In this document: piece after piece, positions 47,292 through 57,929 of the stretch
Layout: every line of letters begins with the position of its first letter
Position numbering within the stretch: position 1 is the first letter of the stretch
From: Hyaloperonospora brassicae
Lineage: Eukaryota > Oomycota > Peronosporomycetes > Peronosporales > Peronosporaceae
NCBI GenBank assembly: GCA_947650285.1
Contig: CANTFL010001312.1
Location: 558,001-622,000 of the forward strand
Length of the DNA: 64,000 nt
Direction of reading: 5' to 3'
Made by a program: the position numbers and the translations under genes
Notes under the pieces: model-generated
Databases searched by the model: none
What the model saw: the letters and a program-made list of their open reading frames with translations, nothing else
What the model was told of the DNA's origin: nothing

Positions 47292-47830
47292 TGAATTATA
47301 AAGTACACGATCATTTGGAACATCGAGCTGGTGTAATTTTGAGTCTCGCGGTATTATAAATTCCTGAATTTTTATTGCATTTTTTCTTCGTCAAAGGACA
47401 TGTATACCCTACGATATCATTAGTAGTGACATTTACTAAGATCAATGACATGTAGCGCCATTGATATTGCAAGCACCGCAAGTCCCCTGCTTACCTCTTA
47501 AGGATAGCTGAAGCTGTTGTCGTGCACATGCGCGAATGCATAGGTACGCAGTGAAGTGTGTCTTCCGATTGTTCGCTGAGTTTTGCAGACGTCAGTATTA
47601 GAATTCTATGGATGTAATGTGTATCGTACATCTGCAGTTGTCCAATACGATGGACGTGATTAGCACGGATTCAGCTGTGCTCCGAAATCGCACGTGTACG
47701 TATTCACTTGCATACATTTCGTTTGCATCTCTGCGTCGGTCATAATTATGGTGTACAGTCGAAAGGTACGAGATGCAGGCGATATTCCAGCAGTGTAAAA
47801 GGTGTGTACAATGCGGACGTCCAAGTCGCG
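47292..47830 (+). repeat. Right part of the Copia LTR
   Basis: Collinear with about 17245-17830: ACACGATCATTTGGAACATCGAG near 47310, TGCACATGCGCGA near 47524, GCTCCGAAATCGCACGTGTACG near 47679, CAGTGTAAAAGGTGTG near 47790. The first half of the LTR stands left of the MULE. Confidence 0.45.
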
Positions 47831-48397
47831 GCCGAAGAGAAAGCTTGTAAGAGGCTCGTGTGGAAATCCCAAAAACCCATGTATACTGTTCCCAAATTCG
47901 ATCTGTTTTCAACATATTCACATTCCGAAGTGAAAGAGACCAGATCGCCAGACAAAATTATAAACTTTTAATTTCGAGAGAAATGCCGACAGGACATGTT
48001 TTCCACTATTTTTGCAAGTCTGTCATACTTGTAGAATCGGAACTCCACAGATCAATTTTGCCTAATTTTCGGCGTTTGTGACGTAAATTGCATCCTCTCG
48101 CTGCCACATGCATACTGTTCACACTTTCGCAGACGCAGTAGTGAAAGTGGGCGAAAGAGCATTGCAATATTTGCGCGGCACTCGATCATAAAAGTCGACA
48201 AGTTTGCGAAATGGGTCAATATGCTTCGGGCGTTGCTTAGCCAACGAAGAAGCGGTATCCGGGCCGTGTAAGGGTCAATCTTGTGGGTCATTGCCGAGTG
48301 GTGCACGAGCTGAATTGGGGAGGAATTCCGGTGCGAGCTCAGTGTGTCAGTAAATATGCTTATTAAGACTCGTTCCGTCGCTAGTGAGCAAAGAGAT
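47831..48397. other. Unique sequence upstream of the AAA gene, possible Copia fragment
   Basis: At about 48147-48190 the + strand reads VGERALQYLRGTRS, resembling the KRVLRYLKGT motif of Copia pol, but this is isolated. The rest is unassigned. The promoter of the 48523 gene should lie within or near this stretch; no core promoter element is clear. Confidence 0.3.
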
Positions 48398-51300
48398 CTC
48401 TTGGAAGTTGCGTGAAACGACGCGGCCAGCGACACCGCTTCGTCCTTCTGCCACTGCTGCTGCCTCTTTCACACACCCACACCCACACCCACACCCACAT
48501 CTTGTCGCTTTGTCGATAGGGTATGGCACCAGTTGACTGCCCACGTGCACCTGACGTTCCAGCGGCGAAGCACAAGCACTCGAACACACTCGCGACGGAC
48601 GAGTCCGTGCAACGAGACAACGGCGTCTCGACGTTGCAAGCCGAAACAAGTAGTCAGACACTGACAATGTCAAGTGTCGAGACCTTGAGGCATGTTCAGG
48701 CCGAGTACGCGCCACTAATGGCGGACCTCACGGACCGATTCAGCTTTTTCCGAGCATTATTGAGCGAGTTTTGGCCTGAGATGCAGCGGGATCCGCGGGA
48801 CGAGACGCAGCTGCCGGTGGAGAGTGACCAGCAGTGGTTTTGGTTTACCGAGATGCAGTTTATGGTCATTTTCCTCTATGAAGTGGCGTTCATGGAGTTC
48901 TCTGTGAGCGTGACAAAGCCCGACTCGATTACGCTCGAGCCAATGGCAGATGAGAAGAGGAACCAGAAGAAGCACAGAACGACGACGACGATGACCGCGG
49001 CAACATCGAAAACGACGACCACGACGCTGTCGTATCGTCAGGATATGGAAGAGCGTGTGGCGTTTTTGGCCAGACTGAAGACGTACGTAACCGATCTTGC
49101 TTCGTGCCGTTTGGAGGCGACCAAGAAGGCGAACAAGAGAATGCCTCGAGTGTTCCGACTGGCTGAGATGTACAAGTTGTCGGCTGGAGAAACGACGCTG
49201 CTGCAGCTGCTCGTGGTCATGCAGGGCTGCCAGAGCAATGCCGTGCGGTGTCAGATTCTGGACGAAGACACGCAACGCAGAGGCTTGACTTGTCAGCGAC
49301 TTTCGGGGCTCGCGGAAGTAGACGTGGCCGAGTTTCGCGACGACGAACGCGAGCACGTGAAAGAAGGCACGCTCATTGTGGATGACGAGTCGTACGGCAT
49401 GTCGCTAACGCTGTCAAACATCTGCGTGCGTGTACTGCTAGGACGACATTTGACTAGTAACCAAGCGCTGAAATTGAGTCAGACGGCGCTTGAAGAACTA
49501 CTTAAGGGCGAGGGACTGTCGTTTGGGGAAATGCTAGACACGACGACTTCTTCGTCGTCGACAGGTGCGAATGCTCGTCGGCACAAACGTGACCGCAGTA
49601 TGGAAAAAGTATTGAATGGAGAGCACGAACGAAAAGCGGCGGACCAACAGCAAGAAGATGCAAGCGACTGCGATATGGATGTCAGTGAGGAACAGGAGGA
49701 TGCCGATGCTTCTGCTTTTTCGTTCATTGGAAAGTACAAAACTGACAGCAAGCGCGCAAAAAGCCAGGCGAAGACTGACGAGCAATTATTGCTGGAGTCG
49801 GCAGAGAATGGCAGTGGCAAGCACCATTTGTCGTCATCCCTGATGGATTCGAGCGAGTTGAAGCCGTACAGCCCAGAGAATCAGCTCGAATACCTCGAGG
49901 ATCGGTTCCAGGTCGTGGCGTTTGCCATTCGTGCGTCTGGTGCACGTGTGAAAGACCAGATGAAAGAAGCGGGGACAAAGCAGCCGTGGGAAACGTCAAC
50001 ACCAGCATCTGCAGGCCGACGAGAACTCAAGGCCAAGCAGCGAGTATACAACCGCCGCACTCAGCACCGGTTGGCGCTTACACAGCAAGCTGGTCACCCT
50101 TTGCCGCGACTCGAGGAACTGGCTGCAAAGTTCAAGCTGAATCGATTTGAGCAGAATGTGATTGTCATGCTTATAGGCAAGACCATTTCGCCAGTCATCA
50201 AGAACTTGATCGATGGCGTGGATACGTCTCCTGTCCAGCGCATGGACGAAAGCGTGATCATCAACCAAATATTGTCGATTTTCTGTGACACTTTCCAGGA
50301 GCAAGTGGCCCACCGTGTCTTTTTTTACAAGTCCTCGCGTCTACTTACCCGCGGTCTCGTCAAGCTGCACCGGGGCCGGTGGCACTCGACGGCGGGAGAC
50401 CTCGTTGATCAGCGTGTTGAACTGGACCGCCGCGTGTTAGATTGGGTGGTTGGTCTTGATACGGAAATGAATGAGCTGGTGGAAGGCTCGGACTTGTACA
50501 CCCCTAAGGTGCAGCTGGATCAGGTCGTGCTGCCTGAAGAGCACAAAAGCACTATCCTTGAGACCGCTGAGAGTTACGAAAGCTTTCGGAGATATCGCAA
50601 GAAAAGCGGGTTGGAGCAGACAGGGATGGCGTATGGTGCTGGTCTGGTGTTGTTGCTCTGTGGCGCTAGTGGCACCGGTAAGACGATGACAGTGAACGCA
50701 GTTGCGCACCAACTTAAGAAACGTGTGTTACTGGTGGACTTTCCATCGCTGCAAGGCAAGCGTCAAGAAGGTGTCGAGGCGGACGCAGATTTGCGTGGTC
50801 TGTTTCGCGAAGCTGACATGAGCAACGCTGTGCTGTTCTTTGACGAGTGCGAGAACATCTTTCGGCAACGCGATGGCGGAGGAGACCGATTGCTGAACGC
50901 GCTGCTGACAGAGATCGAGCGGTATGAAGGCATTGTGTTTCTAGCGACCAACCGACCGTTCGACCTCGACGAAGCCATGCATCGTCGGATCACTGCTGTG
51001 TTCGAGTTCAAGGCACCGGACCACATTCAACGGCGGAAGATTTGGGATGTGCTTTTGCTGCGGGGAGCCTTGCAAGTCGAGCCCAGTATCGATTTGGACG
51101 CCATCGCGCTCAAGTATGAACTCAGTGGTGGGTTTATCAAAAACGCCATCCTGTCTGCTCTGCTGAAAGCCATCTCACGAAGCGGCGAGTCACCTGTGAT
51201 CTCGCAAGCTGACATTGTGGCGGGCTGTGCACTGCAGATGCGCGGCAGTCTGCACATGAAGACGTTTGATCATCGCGTAGTGCCCACAAGTGGGTTGGAT

Positions 51301-51496
51301 GAGCTTATTGTTGATGAGCCCGTGAAGGAAAAGCTGCGGCGAATAGTGCACTTTGAGAAGGCGCGCAGTGTGATCTACGGGCAGTGGGGATTTGACTTTG
51401 GTCAGTCCAACAAGCAGCAGAAGGGCGTGAGTGTGCTGATCTGTGGCCCGCCAGGCATTGGCAAGCTCAACGCTGCAAAGAGTATCGGGTTTGAGA
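48398..51496. repeat. Right arm of the inverted duplication (partner 1-3099)
   Basis: Reverse complement of 1-3099 without net indels. The match ends at 48398 in the upstream region. The right end cannot be seen because the partner runs off the window. Confidence 0.9.
48471..48499. repeat. ACCCAC microsatellite in the 5' leader
   Basis: A hexamer tract 24 bp before the ATG, the same length as its partner at 2999-3027. Confidence 0.85.
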
Positions 51497-52119
51497 TTGG
51501 CCGCCCTCTGAAAGTGGTCAGCTTTGGCCAGCTGGCCGCGGACTCAGCTGCTGCTACCCGCAAGGCACTGCGGGCCGTATTTGACGATGCTCGTCTTATG
51601 GACGCGGTGCTGGTGCTGACGGGTTTCGAGTCGTTTGGCAGCCACATTGAAGGAGGCGTCATCCCGATCGACAACCTCGAGGCCTCACCTCGTTTCCGCA
51701 TGGAGGTGATGCGTCTTCTGGAGCTCATGGACACTTTCCCGAGCACGACCGTTCTGCTCGCGGACGTGGACAAGTCGGCTTCGTCGTCGTTGGTACAGTC
51801 GGAGTTTTGCCGCCGCCTCAAGTTTGTCGTGGAGATGCGAAATCCGAACTCGAAGCTCCGTGAGAAGCTCTGGCGCGCGTGCTTTCCTCCAACAGCACCG
51901 TTGGACACGAACAAGCCCATTGACTTCCAGCGCCTGGCCGATCGGTTCGACTTGAGCAGTACGGCAATCAGTGACGCTGTGTTCCGTGCCGCTGCCAGTG
52001 CAGCTTTGCGTGAAGAGAGCACGCGCGTGATCACGATGAAAGACCTGACTGACGCCGCTGAAATCGAGCGACAAAAAGCGCGCGGCGGCGCTGCAGCCAT
52101 GGAAAACCTCTTTGTCTAA
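48523..52119 (+). CDS. Tandem-AAA ATPase, complete, 1198 residues
   Basis: A single uninterrupted frame, GC-rich, without introns. Residues 1-700 have no domain I recognise; they include a Thr-rich run (about 150-170), acidic stretches (about 375-395) and probable helical regions. The first AAA module has Walker A GASGTGKT at 714-721, Walker B LFFDE at 771-775, a sensor Asn at 810 and candidate arginine fingers at 821-822. It should bind and hydrolyse ATP. The second module has GPPGIGK at 975-981 followed by Leu in place of Thr/Ser, and LVLTGFE at 1030-1036 in place of the acidic Walker B, so it is probably a non-hydrolysing, structural module. AAA proteins of this layout remodel or unfold protein complexes; the substrate is unknown. 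It may belong near the Ycf46/SpoVK-type AAA proteins. The ATG at 48523 is the first in frame and is shared with the inverted copy. Confidence 0.93.
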   Translation: MAPVDCPRAPDVPAAKHKHSNTLATDESVQRDNGVSTLQAETSSQTLTMSSVETLRHVQAEYAPLMADLTDRFSFFRALLSEFWPEMQRDPRDETQLPVESDQQWFWFTEMQFMVIFLYEVAFMEFSVSVTKPDSITLEPMADEKRNQKKHRTTTTMTAATSKTTTTTLSYRQDMEERVAFLARLKTYVTDLASCRLEATKKANKRMPRVFRLAEMYKLSAGETTLLQLLVVMQGCQSNAVRCQILDEDTQRRGLTCQRLSGLAEVDVAEFRDDEREHVKEGTLIVDDESYGMSLTLSNICVRVLLGRHLTSNQALKLSQTALEELLKGEGLSFGEMLDTTTSSSSTGANARRHKRDRSMEKVLNGEHERKAADQQQEDASDCDMDVSEEQEDADASAFSFIGKYKTDSKRAKSQAKTDEQLLLESAENGSGKHHLSSSLMDSSELKPYSPENQLEYLEDRFQVVAFAIRASGARVKDQMKEAGTKQPWETSTPASAGRRELKAKQRVYNRRTQHRLALTQQAGHPLPRLEELAAKFKLNRFEQNVIVMLIGKTISPVIKNLIDGVDTSPVQRMDESVIINQILSIFCDTFQEQVAHRVFFYKSSRLLTRGLVKLHRGRWHSTAGDLVDQRVELDRRVLDWVVGLDTEMNELVEGSDLYTPKVQLDQVVLPEEHKSTILETAESYESFRRYRKKSGLEQTGMAYGAGLVLLLCGASGTGKTMTVNAVAHQLKKRVLLVDFPSLQGKRQEGVEADADLRGLFREADMSNAVLFFDECENIFRQRDGGGDRLLNALLTEIERYEGIVFLATNRPFDLDEAMHRRITAVFEFKAPDHIQRRKIWDVLLLRGALQVEPSIDLDAIALKYELSGGFIKNAILSALLKAISRSGESPVISQADIVAGCALQMRGSLHMKTFDHRVVPTSGLDELIVDEPVKEKLRRIVHFEKARSVIYGQWGFDFGQSNKQQKGVSVLICGPPGIGKLNAAKSIGFEIGRPLKVVSFGQLAADSAAATRKALRAVFDDARLMDAVLVLTGFESFGSHIEGGVIPIDNLEASPRFRMEVMRLLELMDTFPSTTVLLADVDKSASSSLVQSEFCRRLKFVVEMRNPNSKLREKLWRACFPPTAPLDTNKPIDFQRLADRFDLSSTAISDAVFRAAASAALREESTRVITMKDLTDAAEIERQKARGGAAAMENLFV

Positions 52120-52476
52120 GTGGGAAGACACATTGGCGGACGCAAGCGCCAATCCGATGCACGCTGTACGTGACAAAAACCTGTGCCTGCAAGTGGTAGC
52201 ACCAGAGCGAGAGAGGAGAGAGTCGGAACAAGACCGACTGGCAGTAAGAGTGGTAAACACGGCCGCAGCGTGTGGTGTTTGTTTAGCCCTTACGTGTCGA
52301 CGTCGTGGTTTCTCCTGCTCCACATAGCCAACTTGCCAGCCCACAGTATGTTCCTTCGTTGCAGTCTCGTCGCGCGCGGCAACTACAGCAATAACAACGA
52401 CACATCGGCAGTAGCAGCCCCAATCGTGCCACCCACCCACCCATCCATCACTCCATCACCCCCACTCCCTCACTCT
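52120..52476. other. Convergent intergenic region
   Basis: 357 bp between the stop codons of the AAA gene (+) and the proteasome gene (-). It holds a C-rich, CCCACCCA-like run at 52430-52475. The two transcripts probably end here and may overlap. Confidence 0.6.
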
Positions 52477-53272
52477 CTAGATCGAGAACGGCAGGTCGTC
52501 ACCGCTCGTAAAGTCGCGCACAACTTCGTTCTCGGTGATCGTGACCGTCCGAATGACTCCACCCGAACTGCCGTCGCGCGCCATCGCATGGGCCAACATC
52601 TTCTTCACAAACGCCTGGCACTCTTCCTTGGTCATGTCCGGCCTGCACGTCCCCCCCCCCACACACCCCGCAACAACGACAACAACAACAACAACAACCA
52701 CAACAACATCAATCCCCACACACACACACTGCAGCGTCAGTCCCTGCGCGTGCGCCACCCCAACTGCCTCTCCCTCACCGGTACTCGGCGTCCACGAGGC
52801 CGTAGATATACGTCGAGCCGCTGCCGCCAATGGCCACGTCCTGCTCGACCAGCGTCCCGCCAATGGGGATCGTGAACACCTGCCCGCCCTTCGCCTCGTC
52901 CCAGCCCGCCACGATCGTCCCGGCCACCAGCCGCCCCTTGTTGTGGTAGCACAGCGCGCGCAACAGCGTCGCCGCCGCGTGCACCGTCGGCAGGCGCCCG
53001 AGCTCGACGCTGTGCGCGCTCAGGTAGTACCGCACGTAGTCGCTCAGCGCCTGCGTGTCGGCCGCAGAGCCCGAGCGGCAGCAGAAGAGGCGGTCGTGCA
53101 GCGGCGTGAGCTTGTCACTCACGCGGTTGGCCACGTACGCGCCCGTCGACGTGCGCGAGTCGGCGCCCAGCACGACGCCGCCGGGGAAGCGCACGGCGAT
53201 GATGGACGTGCCGGCGTCCACTTCGCCGGCCTTGAGGCGCGAGGGCGCGTCGTGGGCGTCGTACCGAGTCAT
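52477..53272 (-). CDS. PSMB6: 20S proteasome subunit beta type-1 (caspase-like), two exons
   Basis: Exon 1 is 53272-52779 and exon 2 is 52642-52477, joined to 219 codons. The product has a 21-residue propeptide ending in Gly, then Thr22 as the catalytic N-terminal threonine (GTSIIAV). Asp38 (mature D17), Lys54 (mature K33) and the SGS motif in [11 protein letters not shown] complete the active site. Arg66 (mature R45, in [11 protein letters not shown]) is the residue giving beta-1 its preference for cleaving after acidic residues. MTKEE and ERDGSSGG-like ([11 protein letters not shown]) motifs of beta-1 lie in exon 2. The subunit sits in the catalytic rings of the 20S core in cytosol and nucleus. 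The start at 53272 gives a propeptide of normal length; a longer upstream frame to 53620 is unlikely. Serine replaces the usual second Thr of the mature chain. Confidence 0.95.
52643..52778 (-). other. Intron of the proteasome beta-1 gene, 136 bp
   Basis: On the minus strand it begins GTGAGGGAG after ...GAGTACCG and ends ...ACGTGCAG before GCCGGACATG; joining restores [10 protein letters not shown]. The interior is strongly strand-biased, with GTT repeats (52675-52710), a GT run and a G9-10 run next to the acceptor. The phase is preserved and no stop is created. Confidence 0.9.
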
Positions 53273-54425
53273 AGGCCGCCGCCGTGGGGGGAGGTAGGGG
53301 CAGGTCGGGTCGTAGTGGATCGCTCGGGTCGCGGGTGACTCCGAACAGTGATATCGTGAGGCCTGGAGTCGCTTTTTAGTGTTATAGGGAGGGCGGGCGC
53401 GGCGTACGTTATTCTCGGAAAAGGGTGCGACGAGGGCAGAACAACAAAGGTGCGAAAAGACGCAGACGAGGGACAAACGACTACTGCGCCCGATCGCTGC
53501 AAGCTGAACCCGTGAAAGACCGCAACGCTGAGCTTCGACAAGTGCGTGACCGAAAACGACGCGTACCCCCCCCCACATGTCCGTAATGCTCGCCGCGTGA
53601 CTGCAAAAAGATGATGCCACATATCGACTTTGTCGTTGGATGTGCGTTTAGGGTGTTGCACAACGCATGACCTGCCCGATACAACGCGTCTCTTTGGTAC
53701 CGGCTCACCACAGCGCGAGCGCAGCAACGTGCACAAGTAGCAATGCGTCTTCTCGTTTTCTTCTCTCGTTGTGTCATGCTGCGTGCCAACATGAGTCAGT
53801 GCTTGGTCGAAAACGCATCGAAGACTTCCGACCTCGTCACTGGTCGTGACGCTACGGCGTGTGCGGTTTAGCCGCACTGTTTGGCACGTGACCCACTACG
53901 CCATTTGCGACCAGTGTTCAAGTGCATGCGTCGATTTCAATCGGAGTTTCCGGCACTCGAGTGGAAAACCTCGTTCAGAAACGCCGTGCCTCGTCTCCGT
54001 TTCGGTCGGGCCACTTGCGTTTTGCGTAGTCGTTAGTGTCGGCGTTGCCCTCGTTCCGTCTCCCAGTGGGACGTGAAGGGGTACGTCTTCATGATGTTGC
54101 GGCCACGGCTTCGCTGAAAGGACGGCGCTGGTGGTGCACGATTCTGCGTGTGTGTTTCGTGCGACAGACACGGAGACCAAGTGACGATACGAACGGCTTG
54201 CGAGCTATATCTCCTCTACCTTTTACAGCAGTCGCAATCTGCAGAAGCTGCTTCTCTGCTGTCGCTCCCTCGGTCAGCGATGAGAGTGCTTGTGCCTCTC
54301 GCACGTAGCCCAAATTGTCATGATCGGCAGGTCATGTTTGCTAGAACCTTCGCGACAAACTTGCACGGTGTGTTTACACTCGGTGGGAAAGCGGGCGTGG
54401 GGGGGCCACCTACCCATTTTTTCGC
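53273..54425. other. GC-rich upstream region of the proteasome gene
   Basis: Contains the 5' leader and presumed promoter of the beta-1 gene. Frames up to 202 codons overlap on both strands but have no motif and lie in the leader, as expected by chance in GC-rich DNA. A C9-10 run lies at 53565-53575. No core promoter element could be assigned firmly. Confidence 0.45.
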
Positions 54426-55972
54426 TACGTCAGGTGCTTCAAAGCTCAACCATGTCCTAGAGATGACGCGCGACGGACTGCTGTGTCATGGCATCCTGTC
54501 GAGCATGCGTCGTGATTGTTTTGATTTGCAGAGATCGTCGCAAGGGAGAGCAGTCGTTCACTTCCACAGATGAGATGCTCGCATTGACTTGCAATACTTC
54601 TCATTCAGCAGCTCGTATTTTGCAATCGCATCGTTTTGCGAGTCGACTTGGAAAACTTGCGAGACGCGAAAAGCGGTCACTCGCATTTGCATTCCACACG
54701 GATGAGAGGTGACAATACAATCTGCATTTCCATGCTACTTGAGGCAACATCACTCGCATCTGTCCACGCATCTGGTCAAGTAAGCATGATACCAAGTTCT
54801 TGTTCCGGTGTGACCTTTGCTTCCGCGTTACGGTGTTTAGCGTCGTAAGTCTCCTGGCCACTCGACAACCTGCGCTGTAGCGGAACGGACCACTTGTCGA
54901 ACAACTTAGACATGCGTTGACCGAATTGCAAAGCATCAGTCACGGCTGTGGAAACGGTAGCAATCGATTGACAAGTTTGTGCATCTGCCTCTAGCACGCC
55001 CGACATCAACTACATATCTTGGTCATGCTGTGCTGAGGTGGTTCACGCAAGCATAGATAGATGCCATACATATCAGCTTGGTCATGCTATACTGAGATGG
55101 TTCACGCAAGCACCGATGCCATACCTGTCAAGCTGAATAGGGCTGCTTGTCCCATTCATTGTCGCGGTGGCATCTAACGGCAGAGTCGTAGCGCTTGACC
55201 GTGAGCGATCCGAGAAGGTCATCCTTGGCGATACAAGTCCATTTTATTGCTTCCAACAAAGCAGTCAGGAAGTCGATGAAGCCCAATATGCTTCCGTACC
55301 TTCTGAGATTTTGTGTAACCCGAGGAAGGATCACCGTGCTTGCTCGTTTATCCCAATCGAGTTCATGGCGGCACGAATCGATCGAGCACGTCACAGCTTC
55401 CATTGCCATCTGCTCAAGGACTCCGAGTGCAGGATATGCTAGTCCCTGACGAGCGTACTGTGGTGATTGAAGCCCAGATGATCACAACGTGTGTCAGGAA
55501 AGTACGTGGGCTAGCGCGATAACCACATCATAGCATCGGCTGGAAACCTCAAGAGGCAGTTGGTGCGTAGGTTTGGACACAATCGCAACGATCGTGATGG
55601 GAAGCGCACCAACCACATCATAGCACCGGCTGGACCCCCCAAGAGGCAGCTGTTGCATAAGCTGGACACAAGTTGCCAAGATCGTGATGGGAAGACTGTG
55701 GTTGTAGCAGGGAGTACGACGGGTCATTCCTGTGACCAAATTTGCGTAGCATCCGTTGCCTTGCACATCAGCCTTCTTCTGACACGAATCGGCATTGTCT
55801 AAAAGTACGCAGTGGGTCTCGATATAGAATAGTGAGCTCTTGCAATTCAGAGTCGAACAAAGCAGCGCTTCTACCGTGGTATTTTCTGCAGGTCTATGTA
55901 CCCGTCAAGTCGACTAGAGCTGATGATTGGTTTCAGCGATTCGATCGAGTAAACCTATAGAAACGGCTTTTG
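54426..55972. repeat. Duplicated block S1, second copy (no SINE)
   Basis: Reverse complement of 17885-19747 without the SINE. It shows the empty target site at about 55640-55651, both small frames (55009-54776 and 55409-55128, -) and the two-unit tandem repeat at about 55017-55127. Its beginning (CTACGTCAGGTGCTTC) marks where similarity to 19747 ends. Confidence 0.88.
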
Positions 55973-56124
55973 GTAAGTGCCATCGGACGGCTCTGCGAGT
56001 CGAGCCTCGGTTCATTAGAAAATTCGATTCGTTACGGAACGATCGACGCGACATATGCGATATATGCGAATTAGCGCCGAAAACGTGTCTCGACACAGGG
56101 CAAATTATGTACAAACACAGTGCC
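55973..56124. other. Junction between S1 and S2, second copy
   Basis: About 150 bp with weak resemblance, in reverse complement, to 17740-17884 next to the first S1 copy (CGAGCCTCG, GAACGAT.GA.ACG blocks). This suggests the S1 unit originally extended slightly further. Confidence 0.4.
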
Positions 56125-57929
56125 TGTAGGTGCCTAAAATCCACCTACACGAACGTGCAGAGAAAATAATGTACAATGCAGTGGTGCTTAGTACCAGGTT
56201 ACATAATGAATGTAATCTATAGTCAAAGGCTTATTAACCGATAGCTATAGCAAACTACACATAAGTTATATAGCTACTCCCTCACCACACATGGCGTTTT
56301 GCAGCGATTCTTGGGTGTATCTGAGTAATGTAATGACCTATATCAACCAATGAATGGCGCAATACCAACGGTTATTTAAAACGTTGATATTCCTTCAGTA
56401 CTTACTTGAAATATGCTGTCTCATATATATAAGAAAATGTTCGCGTTGATCCAAATTGGTGTCAATATCATGTGGCGCGCCCAACCTGTCACATCAGCCC
56501 CCCAAACAGCAGCCACACTATCATCGACAGAAGGTTTATTGGGTGTCACATTGACCATAGTTTGGTCACTCTACGACTTTTACGCGCTTAAAGGTCAGGC
56601 CTACTATATTGCAATTATATCTCATATTTTTAAACCATCCATGTGGCGCACAAGAAAAGCTGCGGAGAACGTGGCTGAACGGATAAGTGCAAGTGTCGAG
56701 AAAGAATACAAGTACGTAGCAGCAGGTGTTCATTCTCTACTGCGACTACTGAGAAATCTACAGTGGTTGACGTTGCAGTTGCGCGTGGTTATTCACCACG
56801 TACAGCCAATGCGCTCGCTGCTTCCTATTCGGGTGCGAGTTCCGTAGGAAATGACATCCCCAAGATGGAGGTAGCCTATTTTGGTGGTTGGGTTAACATC
56901 CGACCCGAAGCCACCTGCTAATACATTTATGCGAAACAAGGGTCGTGGAAGTGACGGCTGAAAAGCGTCATCTTGTTGGCTACCTCAGTAAGTCAATGCG
57001 CCTTATTGTTTTCGGAATCTATGATGATTAAAAGAATTATTTCCTCGACTGAGTCGATCACGCTCATACGACGCAACGTGAGTGATTGAAACGGCACCTC
57101 AAGCTAGAGTCAAGAGAACTGAAGCGATCGAGTTGACCACGACGATCGTGATATCGGTACATCTGCTAGCATCAATCAGGAGGAGCAAGTCTATAATTTA
57201 CTGCATCTCGCTCATGAAAACAAACCGTAAACGCCACCACAACGCGATGTGGGTTGGTGTTGTAGATTGACCACGGACAAGGACTTTATTTGCTAGGTAA
57301 AATGACCTTGTTGTTAATAGGATAGACAACCAAATGGAACACAATTAATTCATTGATGTCTTTTTGAACATGGACGTTACAATGAGAACCTCAACCGTGA
57401 CGTTAACTCGTCGAGTCAAGCGTGGAATGCATTCAGTTGAAATTGTTGAATGTATTATTGTTAATGACTGGCTCAACAAACTTACTGCAGCTCACATTAT
57501 ACATTTGACTGGATCACTCTGATCACTACGCAATTTAAATCAATCGGTTTTCCATCAAAACAGTTTTGTCTATCAGGAGTTTCCGGTATCATAGTTGTAC
57601 TGACAATACCTATCCGTCATCTCTGGAAGCTTTCTTCCTTAAAGATCCGTATTCAAGGGTGCGCATATCTTCCAAGATGCGCAAAGGTATTACAAGCTCA
57701 TAAGCGCTTTATGTGCGCCTTGTGAGTTTATTGCTTGATGGCTCTTCTGACAATTGGTTGGATTTCGTATATCTGAGTTTGGATGAGGCGAGAACGACAA
57801 TAATGAGCTGGGAGAAAGTATCTTGTTATTCCACTTCAGTTGAAACACGCGTCACTAGACGAGGTGACTCTTTCAACTTCCCGTTAGGTAATGATGGTGT
57901 TAATGCGCTTCCTTAAAAATCGTTGAACA

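Noticed and set aside
51402..52440. Minus-strand frames of 232 and 251 codons in the AAA gene 3' half
   Set aside because: Antisense shadows of a strongly biased coding region; no independent motif or start context.
52183..53338. Plus-strand frames of 230 and 267 codons across the proteasome gene
   Set aside because: They are antisense shadows of the proteasome exons and intron, with low-complexity runs from the simple repeats.
52775..53620. N-terminally extended proteasome subunit of 281 codons
   Set aside because: The extension has no resemblance to beta-1 propeptides. The ATG at 53272 gives the normal short propeptide before the catalytic Thr.
53269..53877. 202-codon minus-strand gene upstream of the proteasome gene
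   Set aside because: It overlaps the leader in another frame, has no motif and lies in GC-rich DNA where long chance frames are common.
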